A stretch of 64,000 nt of DNA from Mycteria americana (taxonomy: Eukaryota; Chordata; Aves; Ciconiiformes; Ciconiidae). The translations under genes were made by a program, and so were the position numbers. Below are positions 1 through 12,900 of this stretch, in pieces (positions within the stretch are counted from its first letter, which is position 1; each line of letters starts with the position of its first letter). Under the pieces are notes generated by a model, which saw only the letters and a program-made list of their open reading frames with translations, did no database searches and was not told the origin of the DNA. The stretch spans positions 34,893,501-34,957,500 of the forward strand of contig NC_134370.1 of assembly GCF_035582795.1 (NCBI RefSeq), given 5' to 3'.

Positions 1-3000
1 TAATATTTCCCTTAAATTTATATTCTCCTTTGCCTACTGCTTACAAAAAGTTGGTGCTGCCACAGTAGATCATTCCTAATACAGAAATGCTGAACTGATA
101 TAGTTAGAAACTGTTTTCTATTTCTGGTTGTCTGGATTTGTAGTGACAGGTGTGTTATCCCTGCAGGAAAATACAGAAAAAACAATGATGTCACTCATTT
201 TCACAACTCTGTTCTGGTAAAAATAACTGCTTAACCTGTAAGAACACAGAGGCCCTTCAGCTGAACCACAATGACAGCCCTATTGCAGTTACAGCTTCAT
301 CACCTGCCTGGCTCTCAGTAAAGGAAAAGACCAGCATCTCTCTTCCTGGATGCATTGCATAATACACGCTCTGATATTCTGGATTACATGCAGTCTGGAC
401 TTTATTACTCATATGGAAGATGAAGAAGCTAATTAACACTTTCAAGCAGTTGCTAGTGTGTTACACAGACACATAATCTGCTTGCTGTATACTTACAAGT
501 GTAAATATATTCATTTTAGAAAACCTTAGAAGCATAAGGAATAAACCAATGGCAGAAGTTATTAGAGCAGGAACAAAGTTTTTTTCTTTCTCTGTAGAAG
601 ACTTTCTTTCAGTATTTTTTAATTCATAGTCTCATTTAATATCTTAAAAGGAATAAACCTGGGTATTATGCATAGATGGGATTGAATAGGGAAAAAGGGT
701 CTGACTTTTTGAGCATTCACTGCTGCTGGATGAGTACGTGAACAGGTAAATAATGGAAAAGTATTCTTTTCTGTTTAAGCTTGATCCATTAAGACTCTGG
801 ATGGTTCTTTCCAGTTTTTCCCTGCAGATCATGTTTACCTCAATTTTTGACAGGTCAAGGCACAATGTCTTGGAAATAAAATATGCAAGAAACATGTATG
901 TTGGAAGGTGCCATGAATATGATTAGTTAGCAGCTGGTTATTGTTCTCAGTATTCTGTGGTTGGGACACAGACCTGTCTTTGAATTTTGGAAACTTTTGG
1001 AAACTGTGACCTCTCCAACTCTGGGTAGTCTGCTTAAAAGGTCTTAAAAGACTCTGGGCTGCCTACTTCAAGGCTGTACTAAGGAGCAAGGAGTGTGGAA
1101 ATCCTGAGGCTCCTCATGATGGTCAGGAGGCTCAGCCCACACAACTGCCAGCCTTGTGACAGTCAACTTGGAAGCCTGACCTCTGTGACTGTCCTGGAGC
1201 ACACACCTGAAAGCTTTGGTGTCCCTAGCAGACTGTGGTGGTCCTAGGGAGGATTTGTAGGAACTCTGAATTTAATTCATTGGAAATTTGCAAATCATGG
1301 ATGTTTAGAGAGAAATACGTGTTTGCCCTGTTGATACCACTTTGATGAGCCTATTTTGCTGAAATTTTTCTATCATTTCTAATATACCTAGCAAATTCGT
1401 TAGGAGGACTGAGAAATGTTAGCACCTCTCCTTTCCTATTTCCACCCACAGGTGCCCCATGCTATGCCAGCTGTGTGTAGATTGCTTTCTGTCATGATTA
1501 GGTTGTGACTGCACAGCATTTCCATTTACACTGTTTTTGCACCTCCCCATGGTTTAACTCCTTAATATTAATTCTCTAAAATAATCAATGGGATATTTTC
1601 AGAGATATTTTCCAGTTCTCTTCTGTTCCAAGAGGGTCCCCTTATTTAAAGGTGGCTGGAGTAAATCTTTGTTTTTTGTAACACACACTGAGGATATATT
1701 CCACAGCACTGTATAGACGTGAATCATAAGAGAGTTCTGACACGCTAAATAATTTTCTGAGTAACTTGAACTCATCTCTTTTTACAGTTTGACTGCCAGA
1801 CATAGAGTCTTGGGCCTTTAAAAGCTTCATGCATCCCTTCAGCCACGAAGCATTTGTTGTCAGGCTTTGACGGCAGAGAAGGAAAGTAGCATTGTCTAGT
1901 TTTGGTTCAAAACCAGCAAGTTTCCATAGGAGCCACAAGAGGAGCTTTGATTTTTTAATTATTTTTTTATTTCTTAGCTGGAAACTGCTTGAACTTTATT
2001 ACAGTGCTGTTTTTTCAAACAATAGCTAATCATTCATCAGAACTCCTTGCAGCAAGCAGTTTTGTATAGCTTCTGAAAATGTTTTTTACATTTTAGCCAG
2101 TTTCTAATCCAATTTCCACATCCTGTTTTCCTGCAGCCCTTATCTGCTCCAGTGAAATTGTTCAAGGGAATTCCATAATCATTAACTCTCTATCTCCATT
2201 TCCATGATGACTCTCCTTTCCTAGAAATGGAAAGAGGACTGCAAAATTGGTTCAATGCTGACGATTCCTCATCTTTTTGGCTACAGAAATTTGTGTAGAA
2301 ACATAAACCCTAGTGCTGGTTTGTACCACCCAGGAAAGAAAGCAACAATGTCAGCACATCACCAGGTTATCCCTGGCTTCACTGTTGCCTGCTTTTGTAT
2401 CTGCTACCAAAATGGAGTGGGACAGACTTCAAAATTACATCAGACTGATATGACATGGCATTTGTATCACGTTGTCATGTCAGGGATGATATCTCAGAAT
2501 GATAATAGCAAAGAAAAATATCAGATAATGTTGCTTGGCAGCAATATCTGCATTTAAGAAATAGCCTCCAAGTCTATTTCACAAAAGGCAAAATGTTGCC
2601 TTTTAAGCACATTAAAGTAGTATTCATAAGAGACAGCAAAACCATGGAAAATTTATTTTCACATCATTACCACTCTTATTTGTTTTTATCTGTCATCTGC
2701 CTCCTTCCTCCTTTCCATTCACTAACACATGCTCTTGTTTCTGGTCCAGACATGTTGGAAGTTCCCTGAATGGAAAGCTTGCACTGCTAAACTCACAGGA
2801 AATTCCTCCATCCATTACCTTTTTGTAAAACTGATGAAGATCAAGGGTTATGAAATGTTGCTTCTGATCCCAGCAATAAATAATTTCCCCCTCTAAACTC
2901 ACATACCATGAAGAAGACCATGTCTCCTTATTTTAATAAAGATTATGATGATTATGTTATTTTCTTTTTATGCTAAGGCTTTTTGTAAAGCTGTGTATAA

Positions 3001-6000
3001 ACATATACGTCATTTATGCTTTAAAGAGGCAAAAGGTTTTGTTAGTTCTTACAACTGACATGAGAGTATTAGACCTTGAACAGAAACTGAAATAAATATA
3101 TGAATATTTAATTTAATATATGAAAGGGCACCTGGTTCCTGTTCATGGAGTAATAGGAGCAATTAACTTGGGCCACATTTATGTTTTAGTTCAAAAGGTT
3201 TGAATAAACTAATGGAGATGCTTTAGGATTAACTATCCTTACATGACATTTATGAAGTCAGACTTGTTTTCCAAGACATTTTCAATGTTAATCTTTAACA
3301 ACTCTGTAACTCAGATAACATTGTAATGTAAACATAATGTCAACCAATAGAATAAATGCACTGAGGCTATTGTGAAGTCCCTAACTAATATTTATAAATG
3401 AATGTTAGGAATTACCTAGTTTGAAATTATTTTTAGCTGAGATTTCTGTATCTCACCTCTATCTCGTATCCAAACAGGTAGAGAAATTATTTTTAAGTAC
3501 AAGAGCTGGTAAGGGTTTGGTTTTTCTTGAAGGCCTATGAAATAAATGGACCTTAAGGGCATTAAACAGGTATATGCCATTGATTTTACTATGTAAATAA
3601 CTGATATTTCCTATAATACTTTCTATTTGACTCTTCACAGGGATGTACAAATTCAAGAACAGGCATTTGACTGGACTCTTTATCCAAAAGTTTATAGGTG
3701 AAGGATGGCTTTTGAAAGCTTGCATATCCTCCAAGAAATACATTGGGAATTATGTAAAATTTATAAATTAGAATGAGCCTTATGGTTCCAGTTTCTGAAG
3801 CTGTTCTCCATGTGTAGAAACACAAATTGTAAGCATATCAAAAGTCAGTTCAGTCAGTTTTAACAAATGAGGCCTGCAAACTTTCAAATAGCATTACTTG
3901 GTTTTCCAGTTGACTAGTCTGTCCATTCAAGAGTAAACAGAAACAAAGGTGTTATTTAGAAGGGACTAATTTAGAGAAAGAGCCAACAATGTTGGATGGA
4001 TTTTTTTTCACTTCATAAACTCCAAGTTGGCGTATTTTAACAGGAGATTTGTCTGTTATTCTAGTTACAATGAGTTTAAAATTAATCTAACTGTTGATAA
4101 AACAAATGATCTCTCCCGTAAAAATCATTGCATTTGTTCCATGCTGATATGATAGCTATTATTCATATAACTAGTCTAAGTAGGGTCTAGTTATTAGCAC
4201 ATGGGTAGTTTTTGCATGGAAGTGGTTGCAGCATTGGACTTAGATCTTACAGACTGTATTTTCTCCTAGGGATGAGTGGAGTTTTTTATACACTTCCTGA
4301 GAATCTGAGGTGAAAGCGCGCAGCTGGATTTGCAATATTTTGTAGTGGCCACAGCACTGGGTACCAGTTGGAAGGACAGCACATCTTAAAAATAGTATCT
4401 GTAATTCTTAACCTTCCATCCACAGAGTATCCCTCTTATTTGATCTAGACAAAATGTTTGCTGCTTTTCCTCAGTGAACCGTATATTTATCACTCTTTGT
4501 AGATACCTTAAAGAGTCTTTCTTAACAGTAATGCAAGACGATCCATCAGGCATAACTAGAGGATTTTCCCAGGTTTGATCTTTGGAGAAATATGGTCTCA
4601 CATTCTATACAAAAGCAGTGGCTGGTAGTAGAACTGAGGGTCATTCCTCAGTTCCAAGTGATCATCTTTTCAGAGCTAGAAAAAGTTTATGTGTGGTGTT
4701 ACTACTCAGGAATGGACAGTTTTTGTTATTTATATTATCAGGTTTTTTTAAGTTTTTTTTCATCCAGAGTTGCAGTAAATGAAACATCATTATATTCAGA
4801 GATTCCTGGGAATATCACCAAAGATTTAATGTCATCGTGCTGTATATGGACACTTCACACATCAAAACAAGCTAGAGTAGTCTCTGTGGCCAAGACATGG
4901 CACCAATCTATTTGTTTCAAAGAACGTAAGTTTGTTCTTTCCACAACTTCTGATACAGGTCAGTGATTCCATTAATGTCACCTGATAAGCAAGCCATGGC
5001 CTTTATAAATTAATGATCACATGCCCTTGGAAACCTAGTCCTTGTTTTAATGTAAAAGAGAAGTTCTTTATTTCTGGGAGGCTTTTTCCCCCACTATTTA
5101 GAAGCAGTTGACTATGTATTATCTTTCTGCCATGGCAATTCCTGAGTACATCCTGGAAAAGATCAAAGTCCTGTATTAATTGCTAGGTATGATAAACTTA
5201 ATCATTTTATTGTGATTTGTTGGGTGGAAATATATGGTACATTCTTGCAAAAATAGATAAAAGCCAACAAACACATAAGGAACGAGAGCATTAGAATCTC
5301 TAACTTTTAGAACAGCACTGCTAGTATTAAACAGTGAAACTGCCCCTTCTTCTCTATGGTTGTCCATGTTTCAGCCTAGATGCTGATAGGATTGGAAAGA
5401 CACCGCTGCCTAAGAAAATGTAAATATGGAGTTTTTACTATTTCTGCATTATAAAAAAAATTCCTTTTGTATCACTAATAATAATTAAAGGTAACTTGAC
5501 CCTTTCAGGAGAATTAGTAGGTTTTCTAACATCTGTCAAAGCATCAGTTTACCAGCATGCTTGAGGCACACATGTAGGCATGTAGAGCTGTGACTTTTCC
5601 CTGTACTTGAAAACATATGCCAGCCTCACTAGGCTTATCTGTTTTTACGGAAGGAACACCATAAAGCTGCTTTAAAGGAAAAACCTGAGTAATAATATGT
5701 GATTTCATTTTGCAAATCTACAACCTCAAATCCTTAGTGATTAGGGGGAATTAATTTTCATTAGACCTGTCTTCCACATAAAGAGTCAGTAAAGCCATCT
5801 AACAGGCTGGGGTGGGAAAGTGAAGTTAATGTTTCTGTCAAGAAAACTTGCGCACAGAGATTGTTCCATTCATGTCATGTAGAAATTTAGTCAGATTCTT
5901 AAGTCTATTTCACACATACATGCCGTGTACAAAGCACTATCTCGAACCTGAAATTCTGACTGATTTGGATAGAATTTATGAATGGAGGGGTCAAATTCAG

Positions 6001-6433
6001 CTTTTTGATATAAACCATAAGAATTGTTGAGCTTAACAGGAGTCATGTGAGGATAGTGGATGAGTGGAACATAACTTTGAGGGATACTGAGTGCCCGGAG
6101 CTTAGTCTGAAGTGAGCTTGCTCTAGGACGCTCACCATCTCTGTGTTGGATTCCTAGTCCATGTTACACATGAGCAGAAAGAATTGTCATTATAAGAACC
6201 AACACTTTAGCTGAGCAGTTGCCAGGAACCATAAAAACCAGTACATTCAGATGAATCCCAACCCAACCTCTTCAAGAGGTGGAGGTGCTATTTTAAATCC
6301 TTCCTGAAGTCGAAACTTTTGAGTTTGAAACTAATCTTTCTTCCAGTTAGTGAGGGGACTAGGAATATTTATCTTGGTTCTGACTTGCTACAAAGTTTTG
6401 AGGACATTGGAAAGTCTCTGTAGAGCCCAACTC

Positions 6434-6455
6434 CTCTCTCTCTCTCTCTCTCTCT
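6434..6455. repeat. (CT)11 microsatellite
   Basis: Eleven uninterrupted CT units followed by TTTTAG. Confidence 0.95.
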
Positions 6456-9400
6456 TTTAGGGTTTTTTAAATTTTATTTTTCCAGGGGCTGTGGCTATTC
6501 TTTGGTATTCCTCACGTAGACCTTATGGCTGGTAAGAGGTGGGGTAGTGTGACTTCTTGTTGTCTGTATCCTCTTATGCTCAGTATGAATTCCCTGAAAA
6601 GAAGCAGCATTATGCAGCTAGCATGAATCTGGTAGATTTTTCTGGCTGTAGTCTTAAATATCCCGGACAATGTTAAATGTGTCTTGAATTTCATTCATTT
6701 TGCTGATTGCTTGTGAAAAATGAGCATCACAGGAGCTGAAGCTCCCAGCTTGAAGTTATAAGTAATGTTCTATTGTATGTTTACAGGCTCATTAAAAGTA
6801 AAATAAAAAAAAAAACCAAACCCCAGACTGCTTTGAGAATGGAACAAAACTGAGAATGTAATGATGGAATTGAGCCTCATGCTTTTCAGGGTAGCCCCCT
6901 GTTTACTGAATGGACTTTCCAATCCTTGATGATATCTATATTTATTTATGCTTGACAATGTTTTATTAAAAACTTGACGGGTATGCAAGTTAGTCTGATA
7001 ATGAAAATCTGTTCTGTAGGCAAGTAAACTAGGTGTACTTTGGAAAGCCAGCCCTGAAGCCTGGGTTAAACAGGCAGGGTAAAAAGGGATGCACAGCCAA
7101 ATGTGTACAACTCTCTCACAAGGGCTGAACATGACTGCAGATGAGAAAATGGTTAATTCTCATATCAAGTACTGAGAGGCAAAATATTCCTTTTTACCGA
7201 GCAGCTGGGTCCTTATTCCAGCCATGCTACTCATCACACCTAATTCTGTGAGGTGCACAGTCTTCCTAGATCTCACTGAAACTGAGCTCTGAATACCTTG
7301 TGCAGTGAGGTCATTACAAAGATGCTTTCAGACTGTACAGGCGGGTTCAGAATACAGTTCTTACAGCAATTTCCTGTGTAAGGCATTGATGAGACAATAG
7401 ATCCCTTTATGAGGCTCTGTTTGACTACAGAAATGAGCAATTGTTCACATTATATTTAATAAATCCCTCGACACCCTGTTAAAAGGACCTATGTTTAGCT
7501 GAAGTCTTGGCATGAATGTACTTCCAGAGGTTTAATGACCTTTCACTTTTCGAGGTGTTCTTTATTTAAACTAATGAAAATGAGCTCCACTTAAAAGGCT
7601 TTTAAATGCTGATTAAAAATTAAATCAGCTGTTCATTATCCCCAGGTGGCCTTGTTCTAAGAGCAGTAATTCAGAGAGAGTCAAACAAGTAGTCTTTTTT
7701 AATGTAGCTAGATCTTGGGTTGGGAGGACTTTATTAGAGCTGTTTATTAATCACCAAACTTTCAACTTCTAATGCAAATGGGTCTGTAAACACAGGACTT
7801 TCCCCCTCCCTTTCTGTCCCCTGCTTGTTAGAAATATGGAAGAAAGTTGGGCACATTTCTGAAGATTCCTTGCGGCATGTACAGCAGAAATGTAAACAGC
7901 TGTGGTGTTTTGCAAACAAACAAAATATTGACCTAGTGGGTGCCATCACATTAGTAACAATAAACTGAGAAATTAGCTATAGAAAGTCTCACTTTGCATA
8001 TTTGATTATTTTGCTCTAGGATTGAAAAAGTTTCAGAAGCATTTACAGTACCAATCACAATGAACAATGAGAAAACCTCAATGGATTAGCTTTTTTGTTT
8101 TTTTGGGGGGGTTCATTATGGCTGCTGAGAGCACTGGCCTGGGATTTAAGTAGTTAAACATGATGTAAAATGCTAAGAGAACAAAATCTTCAAGCTTATG
8201 CTTTATCTGAAAAGCAGGAACACTCACTGCTTGAACACCAAGATTGTTTTACAGATTTTTTCATGTATGTTTTCGTTACAAAATTTCACTTGATAGAGTA
8301 CTTCCTGATCTTGAAATACAAGCTTAACTAGTAAGAGATATACTTGGACAGAGCAAAGATTCATGATCACTTTGAGAAAAGATAAAGCAGTGCATTTTTG
8401 AGAGCATTTAGACATAAGAAGAAAGGAAACAGTGTTATACCATGCAAAACTCTGAGTTCCGCCACAGATAACACTTTCCTTCTTGTTTTTTATAGGCCAT
8501 ATGACTCTCTGCTCTTTGTTACTTGTAGAAAAATGAGTGCCAAAAGGTTGCTGGGTGAAATACGCTGCAGAGTATTGGGGAGCCATGCAGCACTGTTACC
8601 TTGCCTCTTCTGCAGCCGCAAGGGTGGAAAAACCAAGCCTTCATTGGCCAAAATATTTGAAATTACCTGCCTTGAACAGACGCTAGGGCCTTCACTCCTA
8701 TTCCTGTCTGGCAGGGTTATCTGCTAATTTGCCTGTTATAGTGACTGCTTTAGGGATGCACTAGAAGTGCATCCTTGTATTCACACGTTGCTTGAAAAGT
8801 CTGGCAGAGCTGAACAAAGCTATGTATCCCAAACGGCTGCAAGGAAAACTGGCTCAGTGCTAGTAGCCAGCTATTACTTCTCTGACCCCTGCTCTTGAAC
8901 GCTTTGGCTGGTAAAACTTGTAGGCGGCCAAGACGCTTGTATTCCCAGGTTTATGAACAGGAGCAGAAGAGACTGCACTGGTGATGTTATGAAGACAGGG
9001 TTGCAGAGACATGAATGTGTCCTACGAGCTTGTGGGCGGTTTATGCAGTCACACTCACGCGCCTTTTACCTCGTGACTTTCTAATGGGTTTTGGAATTGG
9101 GCACATGACACCAGGGAATGCAGCATGTGTGTCTGAGGTAATGAGCAAACATCTCTAAATAGGATGCCTGGCTGGAGAAGTATTCAGACTTTGGTCAGTG
9201 AAACTTTAATTTCCCTCCTGCCCCCCAGATTAAAAGAAGCTCTTTTTTTCTGTCCTCACTGGAGAAGGAATAATAATTTAATCGTAGCGTGAGATTCAGC
9301 TTTAAACGTCAAATTCTAGGAATCCTTTCTGCTCCAATGCTAATGCAGAACAGATTGTAATACAGTGGTAACTGCATGTCTAAAATAATGAAAACACTGA

Positions 9401-9910
9401 TGTTTTGAAGAATGTCCTTGGCTGATAGCTGTATTTAATTATCTAATGTAATTAGAAGAAAGTTATTTTCCAAGGTAATGAGTATTCTTCCTAAAAACTC
9501 CTACTGTTCCTACTGGTGAAGAAGCTTCACTATTTTCTGTGGAAGAAGTGTGTTTGTAGAAAGAACAGTGCTCCGAACGCAAAAAGCAAAAATCCATAAA
9601 TCTGGAAAAGTGTATTAAAAACTACATGGATGGGGTAACTCTAGCTGTCTGCATACATTAGTATTGCTTGCAGTGTTGTACATGCAGCAGAGCCAGGATT
9701 CCATTCTTCTACCTGTCATGTAACGTTATTATTTTTTAGCACATGTGTAGGAGCCTATGTGAAGAGCTATGCCTTTTGGGACAAATATAGAGAAATGGCA
9801 GATATGCCCACACTAATAAATAAAGAGCATGCCATAAAAGTTTCACCTTGAAATCCACTCCTTCCTCCCTGACTGTTTATGATTTCAGAAAAATCCTACA
9901 GATTTTTAGC

Positions 9911-9933
9911 CTTTTTTTTCTTTTTTTTCTTTC
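9911..9933. repeat. T-rich polypyrimidine tract
   Basis: Runs of T interrupted only by single C bases. Confidence 0.85.
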
Positions 9934-12900
9934 AAAAAACCCCACCCAAATATTTGTTCTGAGTGACTATCAGAAATTGTCACTTCCTGTTTTGTTCAAA
10001 GAAATGCTTTATATTCCCTCTACCTCCTCTGGAAACAAAATGATTACTTTCCTGAGGAAGGAATATCTCTACAGAAAGGTCAGAACTGTGTTAGGAGGGG
10101 AAAGAGATTTAAGAGGCTCAAAAAGACTGGGAATGAGAAAATATTACTGCAAAGACTTGTGTTTTGCACAGCACATCTCTAATCAGAAACCAAAAGTATG
10201 ATGTTCTCCCCTCTCATCAGCAGCTTTGGTGGTTTTTCACAATTGGAGGGCGCTGTTGTTCTCGTTGTTAGCAATATTTTAGAAAAACTTCAGTACGGAT
10301 AGAGATACCCCTCCAAAAAAGCATTTTTTTCCCCCAGTAGTCAAGACTTTTGTAATTAGTTCTGGTGCGTATTCTTAACTTCCCTACATGAGAGCATTGC
10401 TAACTGAAAATGTGGGCTAGATCCAAAGGTCTTGTGTTTTCAAGTGCTCATTTTTACTGTGTCCTGCTCTAATGTGCCTTGTTTACTTACGGGAATAAAT
10501 CACTGGCTCATGTGAAGCATGTCAGCTCTCTAGATGATGTATCAGGGCAGTTAGGAGCTGGTCATATTTCAGTTCACTGTACTGTCAACCTAAATAGAGC
10601 ATTCTCAGTCCCATTTAGATGTCAGAAACAATCTAGTCAAATAGCACAAAACGCTGTTTAGATTTATTCATCCTTCTCTACAGAGTAAATTAGTCTAGTT
10701 GGAACGTGATGCTGCCTTAAGGACAGTTTAAGCTGAGCCTGAGTGTTTACCTGGACAATTGTTCCCGACTAGGATGTATCAGGCCCGTCAGAGCAGCTCT
10801 GTTGACAGGTGGTAGCTTGTTTAGTGGCTGTGACTTTACTGCTTTGCAATTCAACATCCTTTGCAGATTTAGCCCAAAATGTGGTGCTGCATCTTTCATA
10901 AAGTTAGAATATTTTCTTGCCTCCCTCTATTCTTTCGAGTGTATTCAGTGCTTATTTTGGAGTAGTTTTTACTTGGAAACAGTTTTCTTTAAAAGCACAT
11001 TCTTGATTCACAGGTTATATCTTTCTTTACACAATGTCAACATTGCTCTACATGTAAAAATAATTACACTTGAAAAGCTGATGCAATAATTAGAGCCTTA
11101 GAGTAATTATTTAGTTCAGGCATCTAAAAGAAGAGACAAGACTGAGATCTAACTCTAGTCAAGCCTTCTGGTTTTTACTGTTCGCGCTATTGAAGTAAAC
11201 TTTACTGGACAAGAGGATTCTGAGGTGTCCAAAGACATTTACATGCATGCTATGAAATAGATGCAGCCATCATTCAAATAGTGTTAAAGAATATTCATTT
11301 TCCAAGCAGTTTATTACTATTGTGTAGGGAACAGTGAATTGGGTATTGTTACTGGTACTGGGAAAAGTAATAAAGAATTATTGCCAGTGATTTTATAATC
11401 AAATCTTGAGGAGAATTAATTACTTTGGGCAGACCTTAAGTTTAACTTTATTTAGCAGCAAGGGAAATGCATATCAGGAAATGACATTCCTATTTCACTT
11501 TTTAATTGATTTCAGAGTCAGAAATCTTTTGAGGAATGCCCACAAACACAAGTGATAGTCTTAAGTGGTAGAATCTACATTTACAGCTCTGATTTTTCTG
11601 AAAGGTGTGTAAAACCTTATGTATCTGAGTTCCTGTGTGCCTGAGCAAGCTCCAGCATAAAAATTATTGTTTCCAAAGTCCATTTTGACTTAATCTCAGA
11701 AGATTGCCTATGTATCAGTCTCTTTCAGAAGACAGTATAAGAGGAACAGGTTAACTTCGCCAGAACAGCCTATTGTATCCCAAACCAGTGACATATTTTT
11801 GGGTTTTGCCATCGCCAGCATGGAAAATAAAGGCCTTATTATGGAAGCTGTTGTTGGCCTCTTAAAAAACAAATCCTGAGAGCTCAGAGAGGATCTTGTG
11901 ATGAAACTCCCAAGAGAAGGTGTGAGCACTTGTGCCTGGAAGAACTGAAAAATGGTATTTGAAATAAGTCAGGCTATTTATATAACTGTAGGCAAAAACA
12001 CCCTCAAGTTTTCCTTTGGGAAACTCTACAGAAAACTATATCTTGTTGCTGTGGAATAAGTTTAGTCTCATGAAGTAATTATGAAGCCAAACTCAGGACA
12101 CTGAAAACAAAGAGGGTGTGGAAGGAAGCTGCAGGCTTCATTCTGCAGAGAGGAAACAGGGATAAGATAGTGCTGATGGGACTGCTAGCAGCCCTTAGGC
12201 CACAGAATGAGACTAGAACTTGTCTAAAATAACTTTGCCATAATACATACTATGTGGTCATCAAGTCCTCCACACTGTTTTGTTCTTACCTTCAGTCCTG
12301 GCTTGAGATACTCTTGTCCAGATGGCAAAGAGGCAGGTGACTGGGAGAGGTGTTCTACTTAGCCGAACATTTTAACACCAACGTGGAGTGCTCCTGCAAG
12401 CTCTAGTGAGTGACTTGCTGTCTCCTTTGGTTTCTCCAATATATGTGTGATCAATTGGAACTGAAGAAAGGCTTAGTGAATAATTCCCTCCATCTATCTA
12501 TCCTTGCTAATGCAGGAATGTTCCTCCAGTGCTTGGAAGGGAATGTCCAGCCTAGATTTTTCTGGAGCAACATGCCATAAAGACAGCTAATGGACAAGAT
12601 GCAGTAAATATCCAGCACACCAACAAATCCACAATTTGATTTCAGCTTATGCTACAAAACCTGTACTTGTTTCTGCAAGCTTATGGGTTTAATTCATTCA
12701 GAGACTGGCTTGTTTGCTGTCTTTGTGTTTGCTACTCAGTCAGTGTCAATATAAATTTCCAATACTGCTGTAGAAGCATCTATAAACTATCCTGTAAATG
12801 CAGAAGAATGCATCACTAAATAATATTCTTTCATCCATCAATCTAGTGGTAGGTTCAGAAGATGTACTGCTGGTATCTTAGGGATTGTCAAGGTGTTATT

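Noticed and set aside
10240..10256. GGAGGGCGCTG as a second CTCF site
   Set aside because: Only part of the core agrees; a strongly weighted A before the G is missing.
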